DNA of 64,000 nt from Dioszegia crocea (taxonomy: Eukaryota; Basidiomycota; Tremellomycetes; Tremellales; Bulleribasidiaceae). The notes under the pieces were generated by a model. It saw nothing but the letters and a program-made list of their open reading frames with translations, was not told where the DNA came from and ran no database searches. A program made the position numbers and the translations under genes. The stretch lies in assembly GCA_001600615.1 (NCBI GenBank), contig BCKK01000005.1:1513559-1577558 (forward strand). Reading direction: 5' to 3'. This document shows, piece by piece, positions 1 through 8,679 of this stretch; position 1 is the stretch's first letter, and each line of letters starts with the position of its first letter.

Positions 1-1081
1 GCCGCTTTAGAGCTCGTTTGCCTTTGTCGTGTTTACCCATGCGGCATAGCCAGGCTGGATTGTCAGTACGCGAAGGTCACTAATTGTGTTACTCACGAGG
101 TGACTCCGGGATGTACGCCAGAACCATGGCGAAGAGGCCGAAAATAACAAACCTTACAATCAGCCGTGCGTCTCAAGTCACACCGACAAACTTACTGCGA
201 GTAGAGAGCATTTCGGTAGGCAAGCGGTTGAGTCTGAAGAGTCAGCGCGTTGCCCACATTCGCCTTTGACCGAATTGAACTGACCACAAACAGGATCTGT
301 AGACCCATGGCGATGAAGAATTGGCCGAGAGCAAAGCTGACGGCGAAGGCACCCAACATGGCGCCTCTGATCTGCGTGATGGCTATCTCAGAAAGATAGG
401 TCATGACTCCCGTTCCCAAAAACCCCAATGCCCCGCCACTAAGGATCCGCCCAGCCATCCAGCCTTTCCAGTCTGTGGCTGTGATCTCTGCAATGATGGC
501 CTGAGCAATCAGCAAGGTACTCTGATATGGACAGGTACTGTAGGACTTACGCCGAGCATGAGCAGGAGAAGACAGCCTAGCGCCGCGCGTCGACCAAAGT
601 GGTCTGAGATGAAGGGGGACATGCATTGAAAAGCGAATTGCGATACGAATACGAAACCTGACGAGTCAGCTTTGGATGGAGGACCGTGAGGACCACGTAC
701 CAGACCAGAGAGAGACATGCAGCGCATCCAGACTCAACACACCCTCGGCGGACCGGATAGTCCCAAACTGGTTGACAAAGCCTGAATCGTCAGCGGGGCT
801 CCTGTGTCCTTCAGAAACTACAGCTTACCTGGATTGGCAATGATGTTGCCGGCCGCAGAGAGGCAGTACCCAGCGTACAAACCACCCAAAGATACAGCGG
901 CCCCGGTAAGACTCAAACGCCAGAACTTTCGCAGGATGTCTTTCTTGGAGTGATCGGCGAACTTGGACCGGAGGAGAGTTGGATCACCGGAGCCTTTGAG
1001 GTCGACATCGTTGTCCTCAACGAAGAGCTCTGTTGGTTTTTCTTCGACGGTGGGAGTTTGAGGCGAGTTATGGTGAGACAT
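1..1081 (-). CDS. MFS sugar transporter, 5' part (runs off the window start)
   Basis: Sugar:H+ symporter of the major facilitator superfamily, plasma membrane. The start at 1081 gives a soluble N-terminus, then a first membrane segment (GAAVSLGGLYAGYCLSAAG). Splicing five short introns (CTGAC or CTGAT near the acceptors) gives a continuous sugar-transporter N-half: a GRRAALG loop, the GRILSGGALGFLGTG segment, TYLSEIA, a GAFAVSFALGQ helix, and a PESPxWL signature followed by GKxDKGKRAL. This order is that of the fungal alpha-glucoside/hexose transporter family, normally about 500-550 residues with 12 helices. About half is present and the rest lies beyond base 1. The spliced signature reads PESPPWL where PESPRWL is usual; this may be a real change or a slightly different acceptor. 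It is divergent from the GH43 gene at 1771, suggesting uptake of plant-wall sugars. The substrate is inferred. Confidence 0.88.
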
Positions 1082-1770
1082 CGTGTCGGTAGGCCGAGGG
1101 CAGGATATGAGGAGGTGATGCCCCGTAAGTATCTTCGCGTGCTATAAGTCAGACTGAGCGCGTAATAGTCAATACATCGACATCCCATGTCATCTCCCTT
1201 GACTGGAGTATTTGCGGAGCTATCGCGGACGATACCAAACCAAAGCTGCCTTGGATGGTGCGCCCAAGTCGCTTTGACTTCCGAAGTTCGGTCCGAGGCC
1301 AAGCTATAAACTTCAAGCAGGCTATCAGCTGACCGCCAACCAGCGGACAATACTCGGGGCAAATGGTGATTTCTCGTCTTCGCACGAGTAATTGATCTTC
1401 CGCTTTCCGACGCGGGCGCCGTGTTGGAGCCATAGACTAAGTGATCGAGGACGAGGATGCGGAAATGCAGCAGGAATAGGGTTTCCGGAATGAGAGGCGG
1501 CTAGTGCGGGGTAAAGGCGGAGTAGATGTTCCGGCGGATATAGCCGATAGCGCCAAGCTGCCCCCACCTTGCCCCACCCCGCTCTTTGCCAGAGGCGAGC
1601 TTCCGATGCCTATATCTCTGACTTTCACGCTAGTCTATATCGTCCGAGAAAGTGGCGGGTCTCCAGCGAAGCAATTGCAACGACAAAATTGCTTTACCAA
1701 GCAGCCAAAATCTGTGACAAGCAGGGGCTGTGCTTTATTCTTCTTTCGTCCATATTCTCCCCGTCTTGCC
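1082..1770. promoter_or_regulatory. Divergent promoter, sugar transporter / GH43
   Basis: Non-coding stretch between two divergent starts. The reading frame of the GH43 gene stays open upstream to 1504, but that part shows no family similarity and the domain begins right after the ATG at 1771. A pyrimidine-rich stretch lies just before 1771. I recognise no specific operator. Confidence 0.6.
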
Positions 1771-3487
1771 ATGCCGTTCCGTAACCCCATACTGCCCGGT
1801 TTCAATCCCGACCCCAGTATCATACGCGTAGAAGACGACTACTTCCTCGCCACCTCGTCATTCGAATATTTCCCAGGAATCCCAATATACACTAGCAAAG
1901 ACCTGATCAACTGGAAACGAATCGGTCATGTTCTCACCCGACCATCGCAGCTCGATCTCAGAACCTGTCCGGCCAGTGGCGGGATATACGCACCAACGTT
2001 GAGATGTCACGATGGGAGATTCTACGTGACAGTGACTGCTATACACAAAAGGGGCACTCCGGGCTCAGTGAGTCAATTTGGAGCCGTGTCATGGTCTGCA
2101 CAGCGCTGACGAGGCAGGACATGGTACCGCCGCGAGGTTTCCATGTGTGGTCGGACGATATCTGGGATCAGTCTTCCTGGTCTGATCCTATCTATCACGA
2201 TGTGCTAGGCATAGACCAAGACGTGAGTTCCCACCTGACCTAAGCTGATGTGTAGCTGTTCTGGGATGATGATGGCACCGTATATCTCTCCTACGCCGTC
2301 ACGGAATTCACACCCTTCTTTCGCATGTATGTCAACACCCTCGTTATCGACATCGATACCGGGCGGCGCAAATCACCCGTAGTCACTATTGCTACCTGGG
2401 AGCATGACAATCACGTCGCCGAGGGACCTCACATCTTCAAGCGGGACGGTTATTACTACCTCATTACTGCAAACGGTGGGACCGAGGTCAATCATCAAGA
2501 ATGGGTGTACAGGAGCGAGAAGGGTCCTTTTGGGCCTTGGATAGCTGGGAAGAAGGGGGTGGTGAATCCTATGATCTTCAACAAGGATCACAAGGAGGTG
2601 CAGCAGACGGGCCACATGGATCTGGTGGAGGGGACAGGTGGTCAATGGTGGGCCGTCTTTCTCGGTGTGCGGCCAGTGGAGCGGACGGGAGCCGGGAGCG
2701 ATCTGTCGCATTTGGGACGAGAGACATTTCTGGCGCCGGTGGAGTGGGTGGATGGATGGCCGATAGTCAATCGTTGTCAACCAATATCACTCCTCGGTAC
2801 CGGTCTCGATCTCATGCTCCCCTCGACGTTCACCGAACAATTCGCATTCAGTCCGGAAATGGATCTAGGTCTGGCGGGCTGGTATAACCTCCGTACTCCT
2901 CTGAAGGTCGAGCACGATCTCGAGTCGCGCCCTGGGTCCCTGGCACTGCTTGGCGGTCCATACGACATCAGGACCGACGAGTGTATTACTGCTTTCTTCC
3001 AGAAACAGACTGCGTTTGAAGGCGAATATGGTCTGACAATCGATTATTCAGATCCAGAGGATGGGCATGAGGCGGGAGCGACGGTTTGGTGGTCTAGGGC
3101 AGCTTTCGCCAGTGTGGGCGTCAGAGGGAAAGGGAAGGGGAGGGAGTTGATCTATAGGTCAGACGAAGTGAGTCGGCAGTCAGCTTTAGTCAGAAGGTGT
3201 GTCAGAGCTGACATGGCCAGGAGCCTGCCACTTTCCCTATCGATCAAGGCATACTGCATATTCGCATCGTAGTCACAACACTGAGGTATACCTTCTTCGC
3301 CCAGGTCGGAAGTGCAGCCGAAATTGAGGTTGGCGAGTACGACAGCAGTAATCTCGTTCAGCCCACCGAGCCCAAATCGCTCTTTACCGGTACTCACTTT
3401 GGTCTATTTGCCATGGGTGCCAACAAGATTGGGTCGATGACATCTGCGTACTTTTCAGATATCAGATGGAAAGGTGTCAGAGCGTGA
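1771..3487 (+). CDS. Glycoside hydrolase family 43 (beta-xylosidase / arabinofuranosidase type)
   Basis: Hydrolyses terminal xylose or arabinose from short xylan or arabinan fragments. The start MPFRNPILPGFNPDPS places the GH43 catalytic base Asp (NPDPS) a few residues from the N-terminus with no signal peptide, so the enzyme is probably cytosolic. Further marks are SSFEYFPGIPIYTSKDLINW, SGGIYAPT, WSDPI, LFWDDDGTVYL and the general-acid Glu in AEGPH near the centre. Introns at about 2068-2117, 2223-2255 and 3168-3220 keep the frame and give about 526 residues, the length of GH43 xylosidases that carry a C-terminal beta-sandwich; the C-terminal part fits this. It is divergent from a sugar transporter, so imported oligosaccharides could be cut inside the cell. 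Xylosidase versus arabinofuranosidase cannot be settled here. Confidence 0.93.
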
Positions 3488-3714
3488 GATGAATGTAATC
3501 GCATCGAAGTGAAGAGTAGGGTTTGGGTAGCCATAAGATGCAATAGCAAGCGTTGGCCATGGTCAGAATTCCACGCTCACTGTTCGATGACGCTCCGGTA
3601 TCACAGCAACAGGTACAGGTCTGCTTCTGTCATCTGATATGGCTAAGGTCTCACTTGATCCTTTTGAGCGGTAACACCCCTCCACGTCGATTCGATGCCA
3701 AAAGGCAACACCCC

Positions 3715-5035
3715 CTAGCTTGTCGGGATGTCCGGTAGGGGTCTGGGCTCGCTCGACTTGGGTGATGACGTGCTGGGCTCCAAAGCTTCGTATGGTGGCG
3801 GAGCGGAGGATGTGGACGGGGGAGGGAAGTAGATTGGCGCAAGGGAACGATAGACCCGTTCGTCCTTTGCTGAGAAGACGACGTAGATTACGCGTTGGAT
3901 CTGTGGGAGTCAGCCACGTACTTGCAGTGTAGATGCTAAGTAATCGATAGGCCGAAGGCCGGTTATAGCAGGGGTTGATAACAAAAAATCGGGATATGTG
4001 GGTGAAATGGGAAATGGACACCCACCGACTCATCTGCCTCAAGGAACAATCTTGTCTGCTTCAGAGCGACGTGTGTAGCATCTTCGATAGGATATCCGTC
4101 TACTCGCGTTAGTATCTGTCCAGCCAAAGCAGAGTTTCCAGGTAAGAGAGGTAAAGGACGCAGGGAAAGAACTCACAAATCCCAGTACTGATACTTGAGA
4201 ATCCAATGCTCTCCGCCTTCTTGTCCTTGCAGTGCTCCAAAGAGGTACGATAGCACGATTCTAGCTCTTCTTGAGATTGCTCAGGGTGTGAGGAAGAGTA
4301 GACAGGGCCGACAGTGTGTGCGATGTAGGTTGATGGAAGCTAGGATCGTCAGCATTGACCAACTTCCTGTCTTCACTCTCACTACCTCTAGCGATGATCT
4401 CACAGCTGGGGAGGACCGATAGAAGCTGCAGGGGGGTGACTCACATTATAAGCACCAGTCACTTTGGTCTCGCCAGTCTCTGCCCCTCCTAGAGTCTTAC
4501 ACTCCTCATACAGCCCTTTTCCAGCTGCGCGGTGGATGGCCCCATCAACCCCTCCTCCGCCGAGCAAAGATGAGTTTGCGGCATTCACGATCATTCCAGC
4601 CTGAAGGCGTCAGCTCATGTCCTCTGCAGTCTGTGACGCGACACCTCGCACAGAGACATAGTCAGATTTAGGATCGACGAACCTTTAGGACCGTAATGTC
4701 GCCTTGACTGATCAGCTCGTCGGTCACTTCGCAAGATCGGGGAAAGGCTCACCTCGCCATATCGATACCCGCTTGTTCAGAGCCTCATCAGGCTTATACT
4801 GCTCCTCGACATACTCCTCATTCGTAGGGGCAGGCAGATCGTCCGACGCGTAGAGATCGTGTAAGGTTGGAATATCATCGAGTTCTGTAATTGATTTGGG
4901 GCTTGATGGGGCCATGATTTTGCGATTGTGGCTATACGGGCGGATAGGACAGCAGGTGTAGCTGAGATTACGAACAATTGGGCTGATAAGAGGGCGAGAG
5001 ATAGTGTGGAGTGCGATGAATAGGTTGAAGGGCAT
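3715..5035 (-). CDS. Macrodomain protein (ADP-ribose hydrolase / O-acetyl-ADP-ribose deacetylase type)
   Basis: MacroD-type macrodomain, which removes ADP-ribose or its O-acetyl form. Spliced exons read WRGDITVLK, then [63 protein letters not shown] and [14 protein letters not shown], the full order of the MACROD1/YmdB class, including the Asn-Ala-Asn and Gly-rich loops that hold ADP-ribose. At least five introns are needed. A Pro/Ser-rich tail ends at 3715. The first ATG (5035) adds about 40 residues rich in Arg, Ser and hydrophobics with few acids, like a mitochondrial leader. An in-frame ATG near 4915 (MAPSSPKS) would give a form without it. The family call is strong. Dual targeting is an inference. 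Confidence 0.9.
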
Positions 5036-5443
5036 AAATGTATGGAAGGCAGAAATGGCTCAACCTGCCGGAAGAGTCGTTCGCTTGAGGAAAGAAGCTG
5101 TGTTGGCCAACCTTGCCTACCAATCAACGAGACCTGATAATTGCTGTGCTCTAGCGGAGACTGAAGCAGAGAATAATGGTCTAATATCTCTATGCATAGG
5201 ACTTAACATCAGCCCGGTCCAAATCCCATCACTTCGCCTGTCCCTCTTCTCTTCTGCTCCGACCCTTTTCACTCCTTGATTACGCCTGGACACCTTCTTC
5301 CGCCAGAGATTGGATGATGTTGGTTCGTAGAGACTCGTGAGGTGATGGTACATAGTGTTGAAGTTTGCTGATTATCAGCTTGAGCCATATCGGCTAGTTA
5401 AGCTCAGACATACCTCGAAATGTGACCTATCCTTTGGCTTCCT
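5036..5443. other. Intergenic: OST4 3' region and macrodomain promoter
   Basis: No coding sequence supported. Read on the minus strand it holds the 3' part of the OST4 transcript, with an apparent intron at 5368-5413, and then the promoter of the macrodomain gene. Confidence 0.5.
5368..5413 (-). other. Probable 3'UTR intron of OST4
   Basis: On the minus strand this 46-base stretch starts GTATGT, ends CTGATAATCAG and has the branch-site spacing of other introns in the window. It begins about 30 bases after the OST4 stop, closer than the roughly 50-base distance that usually triggers nonsense-mediated decay in organisms with a junction-based rule. Seen only as sequence; splicing is inferred. 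Confidence 0.45.
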
Positions 5444-5560
5444 TCATTGCTGCTCCATCCTCTTCCCATTCACCGCCACAAAGTGATACACTACGATACA
5501 CGCCATAGCAGCAACGCCCAGGCCGTTTGCGAGGTTGGTCAAGGTGACGTCTGAGATCAT
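5444..5560 (-). CDS. OST4: Oligosaccharyltransferase subunit Ost4 (38-residue membrane protein)
   Basis: Ost4 is a mini-subunit of the endoplasmic reticulum oligosaccharyltransferase that holds Stt3 and Ost3/6 together for N-glycosylation. The single-exon frame begins MISDVTLTNLANGLGVAAMA, continues through a hydrophobic helix with VVYHFVAVNGK, and ends MEQQ. Known Ost4 proteins begin MI(S/T)D, have one membrane helix ending in YHxxAVN, and are 36-40 residues long; this one is 38. It is too short for ordinary ORF filters. The run from about 5561 to 5770 on the same strand is taken as its promoter and 5' leader. The call rests on the whole-length pattern and is firm for so small a gene. Confidence 0.93.
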   Translation of the reverse strand: MISDVTLTNLANGLGVAAMACIVVYHFVAVNGKRMEQQ

Positions 5561-5947
5561 CGCCGCAAGAGGAGGGTGGGATGGATGACGGAACGAATAT
5601 TGGCTGAGGGGAAAGAAGGTTTCAAGCCAAAATTGGATCTGCCTTTCGGCCTGTTGCCCATCTCACAGCTCAAAACAACCGTTAACGCTGCGGCTGTCAC
5701 TGTGAAGTCGAATAGTGGACTCGAGAGACGGTGTACGTGCCTGCACTCGCTGACTTTGCTCATTGCTAGCTAGTTATCTGCATTCCCTACTGATTTACTA
5801 AACAACACCACTACGAACGAACCCTCTGCGTAACTAGTCAATCTATGGACTAGTCAAATATAATGGTCCCCTTACTGTACCGCCACCTGTGACGCCTTCT
5901 CTGACCATCCCTCCTACGTCCCCTCGACATCAAGCGCCGCCGCCGCC
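5561..5947. other. Intergenic: OST4 upstream region
   Basis: Lies between the OST4 start and the SDR stop, both minus-strand genes. Open frames here have no recognisable product. The direct repeat of ACTAGTCAA-like sequence near 5838-5860 is the only local structure I noticed. Confidence 0.4.
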
Positions 5948-6799
5948 CTACAAGTTGTAGGTAAAGTGGTCGTACTGTTTCTCCTCCCCGTCAAGGTAGA
6001 ACTTCCCACTTTCAAACTCATTGAGGATTGGCCAGATCACACTCGCGCCTCCCTCCGCCGCCGACCTTGTCCCCTGGAAGTTGTTGAGGTCTGTCGCGCA
6101 GTACCCTGGGCAGACAACCGCAATTCGAAGCTCGGGGTGCTGGGCGGCATACCACCTAATCCAAGGATTGAGGATCGCCTTAGACACGCAGTACTTTGAC
6201 GCAACGACGTCATTCGCCTTGCGGTCCAGTGGGATCCACTTCTCCTTCGCTTCACCGCCAGCCGCCATGGTCTCCCAGTCCTTCATCCATCCCTCAATTT
6301 TCTCCCAGCTGACTGACGAGATATCATCCAGGTGTTCCTTGGTCGTCGGGTCCACTTCGGTCATATACCAAGGGCCGACGGTGGAGGAGACGATGGTGAT
6401 GATACCGGTTTTGGGAGTGAGGATGGGTACAAAGGTCTCGATGGTGTCCTTGGCACCCCGGATGTTGACGTCAAAGATGGCAGGGTGTTTGGAGTCTCCG
6501 TCAAAACTGGAGATACCGCTATTGTGGAGTAGGACGTCTAGGTTGGTGTATGTGGACTGGATGTGTTTGACGGCAGAGGAGAGGGAAGAGGCTTCGGTAA
6601 TGTCAATCTCGAGGACTTTGACATTGGAAAAGGGGTGGGAGGGTAGGGAGGACTTCATCTTGGCGATGGCATCCTCACCGTTCTTGGTAGAGCGGGAGCC
6701 GAGGAGGATGGTGGCATCAGGCTTCTTCTGTGAGAGGAGCTTGACAGCTTCGTAGCCTATGCCTTTGTTGGCGCCAGTGACGAGGATGGTGTAGGGCAT
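5948..6799 (-). CDS. Short-chain dehydrogenase/reductase, paralogue A (intronless)
   Basis: NAD(P)(H)-dependent oxidoreductase of the classical SDR fold, carbonyl-reductase-like, about 283 residues. MPYTILVTGANKGIGYEA carries the TGxxxGxG nucleotide-binding motif. LLHNSG replaces the usual NNAG, followed by the catalytic Ser (IVSSTVG), the YxxxK pair in KYCVSKA, and VVCPGYCATDLN. The frame is open upstream to 6970, but the TGxxxGxG motif and the matching starts of the three paralogues set the start at 6799. There is no intron. It is tandem with paralogue B (7349-8194), with C (33239-34087) and D (35848-36702) further on. A TATA-like element lies at 6930-6935 and a shared GA-rich element at 6986-6998. 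The substrate is unknown. Confidence 0.93.
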   Translation of the reverse strand: MPYTILVTGANKGIGYEAVKLLSQKKPDATILLGSRSTKNGEDAIAKMKSSLPSHPFSNVKVLEIDITEASSLSSAVKHIQSTYTNLDVLLHNSGISSFDGDSKHPAIFDVNIRGAKDTIETFVPILTPKTGIITIVSSTVGPWYMTEVDPTTKEHLDDISSVSWEKIEGWMKDWETMAAGGEAKEKWIPLDRKANDVVASKYCVSKAILNPWIRWYAAQHPELRIAVVCPGYCATDLNNFQGTRSAAEGGASVIWPILNEFESGKFYLDGEEKQYDHFTYNL

Positions 6800-7348
6800 G
6801 GTGTGTAGTTGGGTGGTTTGGGCTAAGGGGAAGTGCGGGCTTCGATGGGGGAAATTTATAAAATGGAAGCTAGTATGAATTGTGGGTGATGAAGTGTGGA
6901 CAGAAAGAGGTTGAGTTGAAGGGCAGCTACTTATATGTGCTATACTTAAAAGCCCGTCGGCCACCAGCAATGGAGCTTATGGATGCACCTCCACCTCGTT
7001 CTACTCTAGCCGATCCCCGATCCCCGAGCCTGCGTCAATATTACGTACGGGTATCATTAGAGTGGACGGCGATCGCCGCTCAGCGCAATGGAAAGCCTCA
7101 ATTGCAGGTCAACCGACAGCTTGATTTGAGCTCTATATCTGTCTTGTCTTTCCGCGATCAGGTATACAAGTGTCATGCGCCGTCAAGCTCTGCGCATACC
7201 GGCATAGGGCTGGCCGCACTCGCAAAAACTCCAACCGAAGATGCCGAATATCGATTCATTGCTCAGACAAAAGCGGACGTTCGAGACGCACTAAATACAT
7301 GGCCCGACTGATCTACTCCTCGCCTCATCAACCCCTCTTGCTCATCTC
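6800..7348 (-). promoter_or_regulatory. Promoter of SDR paralogue A
   Basis: Contains a TATA-like TATAAG (complement of 6930-6935) about 133 bases before the ATG and, at 6986-6998, the sense-strand sequence CGAGGTGGAGGTG also found before the other SDR copies. A short direct repeat of CGATCCC lies at about 7011-7024. Frames covering 6880-7311 on the plus strand show no protein similarity. Confidence 0.55.
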
Positions 7349-8194
7349 TCAAAAGATGAATCTATCATAGGGAATCTCCTTCCCATCCTTGTAAAACTTC
7401 GCACTCGAGAAATCATTAAAGATTGGCCATACTACGCTCTCCCCGCCCTGCTCTGCCGGTCGACTCCCCTTGAACCCATTAAGGTCCGTTGCGCAGTGAC
7501 CAGGACACACTACCGCAACTCGCAACTCGGGATGATCGACAGCATATCTCCGAATCCAGGGATTCAGGATGACTTTGCTTGCTCGATACTTCGAGGCCTT
7601 CTCGTCCTTCCCATTCGGACCCAAGGGCAACCATTCATTCACCGCCTTTCCGCCCGACGCAAATGTCTCCCAATCCTTCATCCAGCCCTCGACCTTCTCC
7701 CATGTCACCGACGGGATGTCATTGAGTTCGGCACGTAGCTCGGGGCCAACTGACTGCATGTACAGCGGACCGACGGAGGAAGAGACGAGGGCGATGATGC
7801 CGGTCTTGGGGGTGAGGATGGGGGCAAAGCTCTCGATGCAGGTCTTGGCACCTCGGACGTTGACGTCAAAGACCGCGGGATGCTTGTTGTCTCCGTTAAG
7901 CTCCGCAATGCCGCTGTTGTGAAGGAGGACGTCAAGCGTTTGGAAGGTGGATAGGACGTGCTGAGCTGCAGAGTGGAGGGAGAGGGGGTCGGTGATGTCA
8001 ATTTGGAGAGTGGAGACGTTGGAGAAGGAGTGGGAGGGGACGGATGTCTTCATTCTGGAGATGGCGTCGTCGCCATTCTGGACGGAGCGGGAGCCGAGGA
8101 GGATGGTAGCGTTGGGCTTGCGTTGGGACAGGAGTTTCACTGCTTCGTAGCCGATACCCTTATTGGCACCGGTGACGAGAATGGTGTAAGGCAT
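7349..8194 (-). CDS. Short-chain dehydrogenase/reductase, paralogue B (intronless)
   Basis: 281-residue classical SDR, close kin of paralogue A. It has the TGANKGIGYEAVKLL cofactor motif, LLHNSGIAELNGD, a catalytic Ser in LVSSSVG, and KYRASKVILNPW with the Tyr-Lys pair, then VVCPGHCATDLN. It differs from the others in the C-terminus (KEIPYDRFIF) and in the segment after WMKDWE. The start MPYTILV is the first ATG of the frame. TATAAA lies at the complement of 8294-8299, about 100 bases upstream, and the shared CGAGGTGGAGGTC at the complement of 8477-8489. Being intronless and head-to-tail with paralogue A, it looks like a local duplicate. The substrate is unknown. Confidence 0.93.
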   Translation of the reverse strand: MPYTILVTGANKGIGYEAVKLLSQRKPNATILLGSRSVQNGDDAISRMKTSVPSHSFSNVSTLQIDITDPLSLHSAAQHVLSTFQTLDVLLHNSGIAELNGDNKHPAVFDVNVRGAKTCIESFAPILTPKTGIIALVSSSVGPLYMQSVGPELRAELNDIPSVTWEKVEGWMKDWETFASGGKAVNEWLPLGPNGKDEKASKYRASKVILNPWIRRYAVDHPELRVAVVCPGHCATDLNGFKGSRPAEQGGESVVWPIFNDFSSAKFYKDGKEIPYDRFIF

Positions 8195-8679
8195 GGTGCA
8201 GAGGGATATGGGGTGGTGTCAAGCGTGTGATGAGGGAGGTGGAGATGGTCTGAAAGGGAGGTGATTGTGCCTTGGGCTCCAACTTCGCCAGCTTTTATAT
8301 CTCGGAGAGTCAAGGGCAGCTCGGTCTCCGAGGCCCCATTCGTGGAAGTGGTATGAGACTTAGATCTGTGCTGCGCCTATAGATAACTCTCTTCGAGCTG
8401 CCGGTCCATGTGCCCATGTGCCCACTTCTACCACTAGCCTATGTCATATGGTTCACCCTCCTCGCTGGCTTGAATTGACCTCCACCTCGGGGTGGCGGTG
8501 CGGGGGCGGGAAGCGCCCGGGTTCCTTACGTACACAATAAGACCCGGTCATCTCCGATGTCACGTGAGGACGGAGCCCGTGCGCGTCATTTCGCAGCCGG
8601 CCCTTTGGCCTTTTGCTGGCGAGGGGGGTGTGTTGATATTGCTATTGCTGTCAAGAATCTGTATTGTTGGACAAGCAAG
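8195..8679. promoter_or_regulatory. Divergent promoter, SDR B / VPS39
   Basis: Holds the SDR B TATA box (8294-8299) and its GA-rich element (8477-8489). On the VPS39 side there is a palindromic TCACGTGA at 8560-8567, an E-box of the kind bound by basic helix-loop-helix factors. Confidence 0.6.

Noticed and set aside
1504..1770. Upstream in-frame extension of the GH43 gene
   Set aside because: Open frame but no family similarity; the GH43 fold starts directly after the ATG at 1771.
3563..3714. Continuation of the macrodomain frame as ...GVAFWHRIDVEGC
   Set aside because: A different frame gives the standard macrodomain end [14 protein letters not shown] and a stop at 3715.
6800..6970. N-terminal extension of SDR paralogue A
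   Set aside because: Same reasoning: leader with a TATA-like element, not conserved in paralogues.
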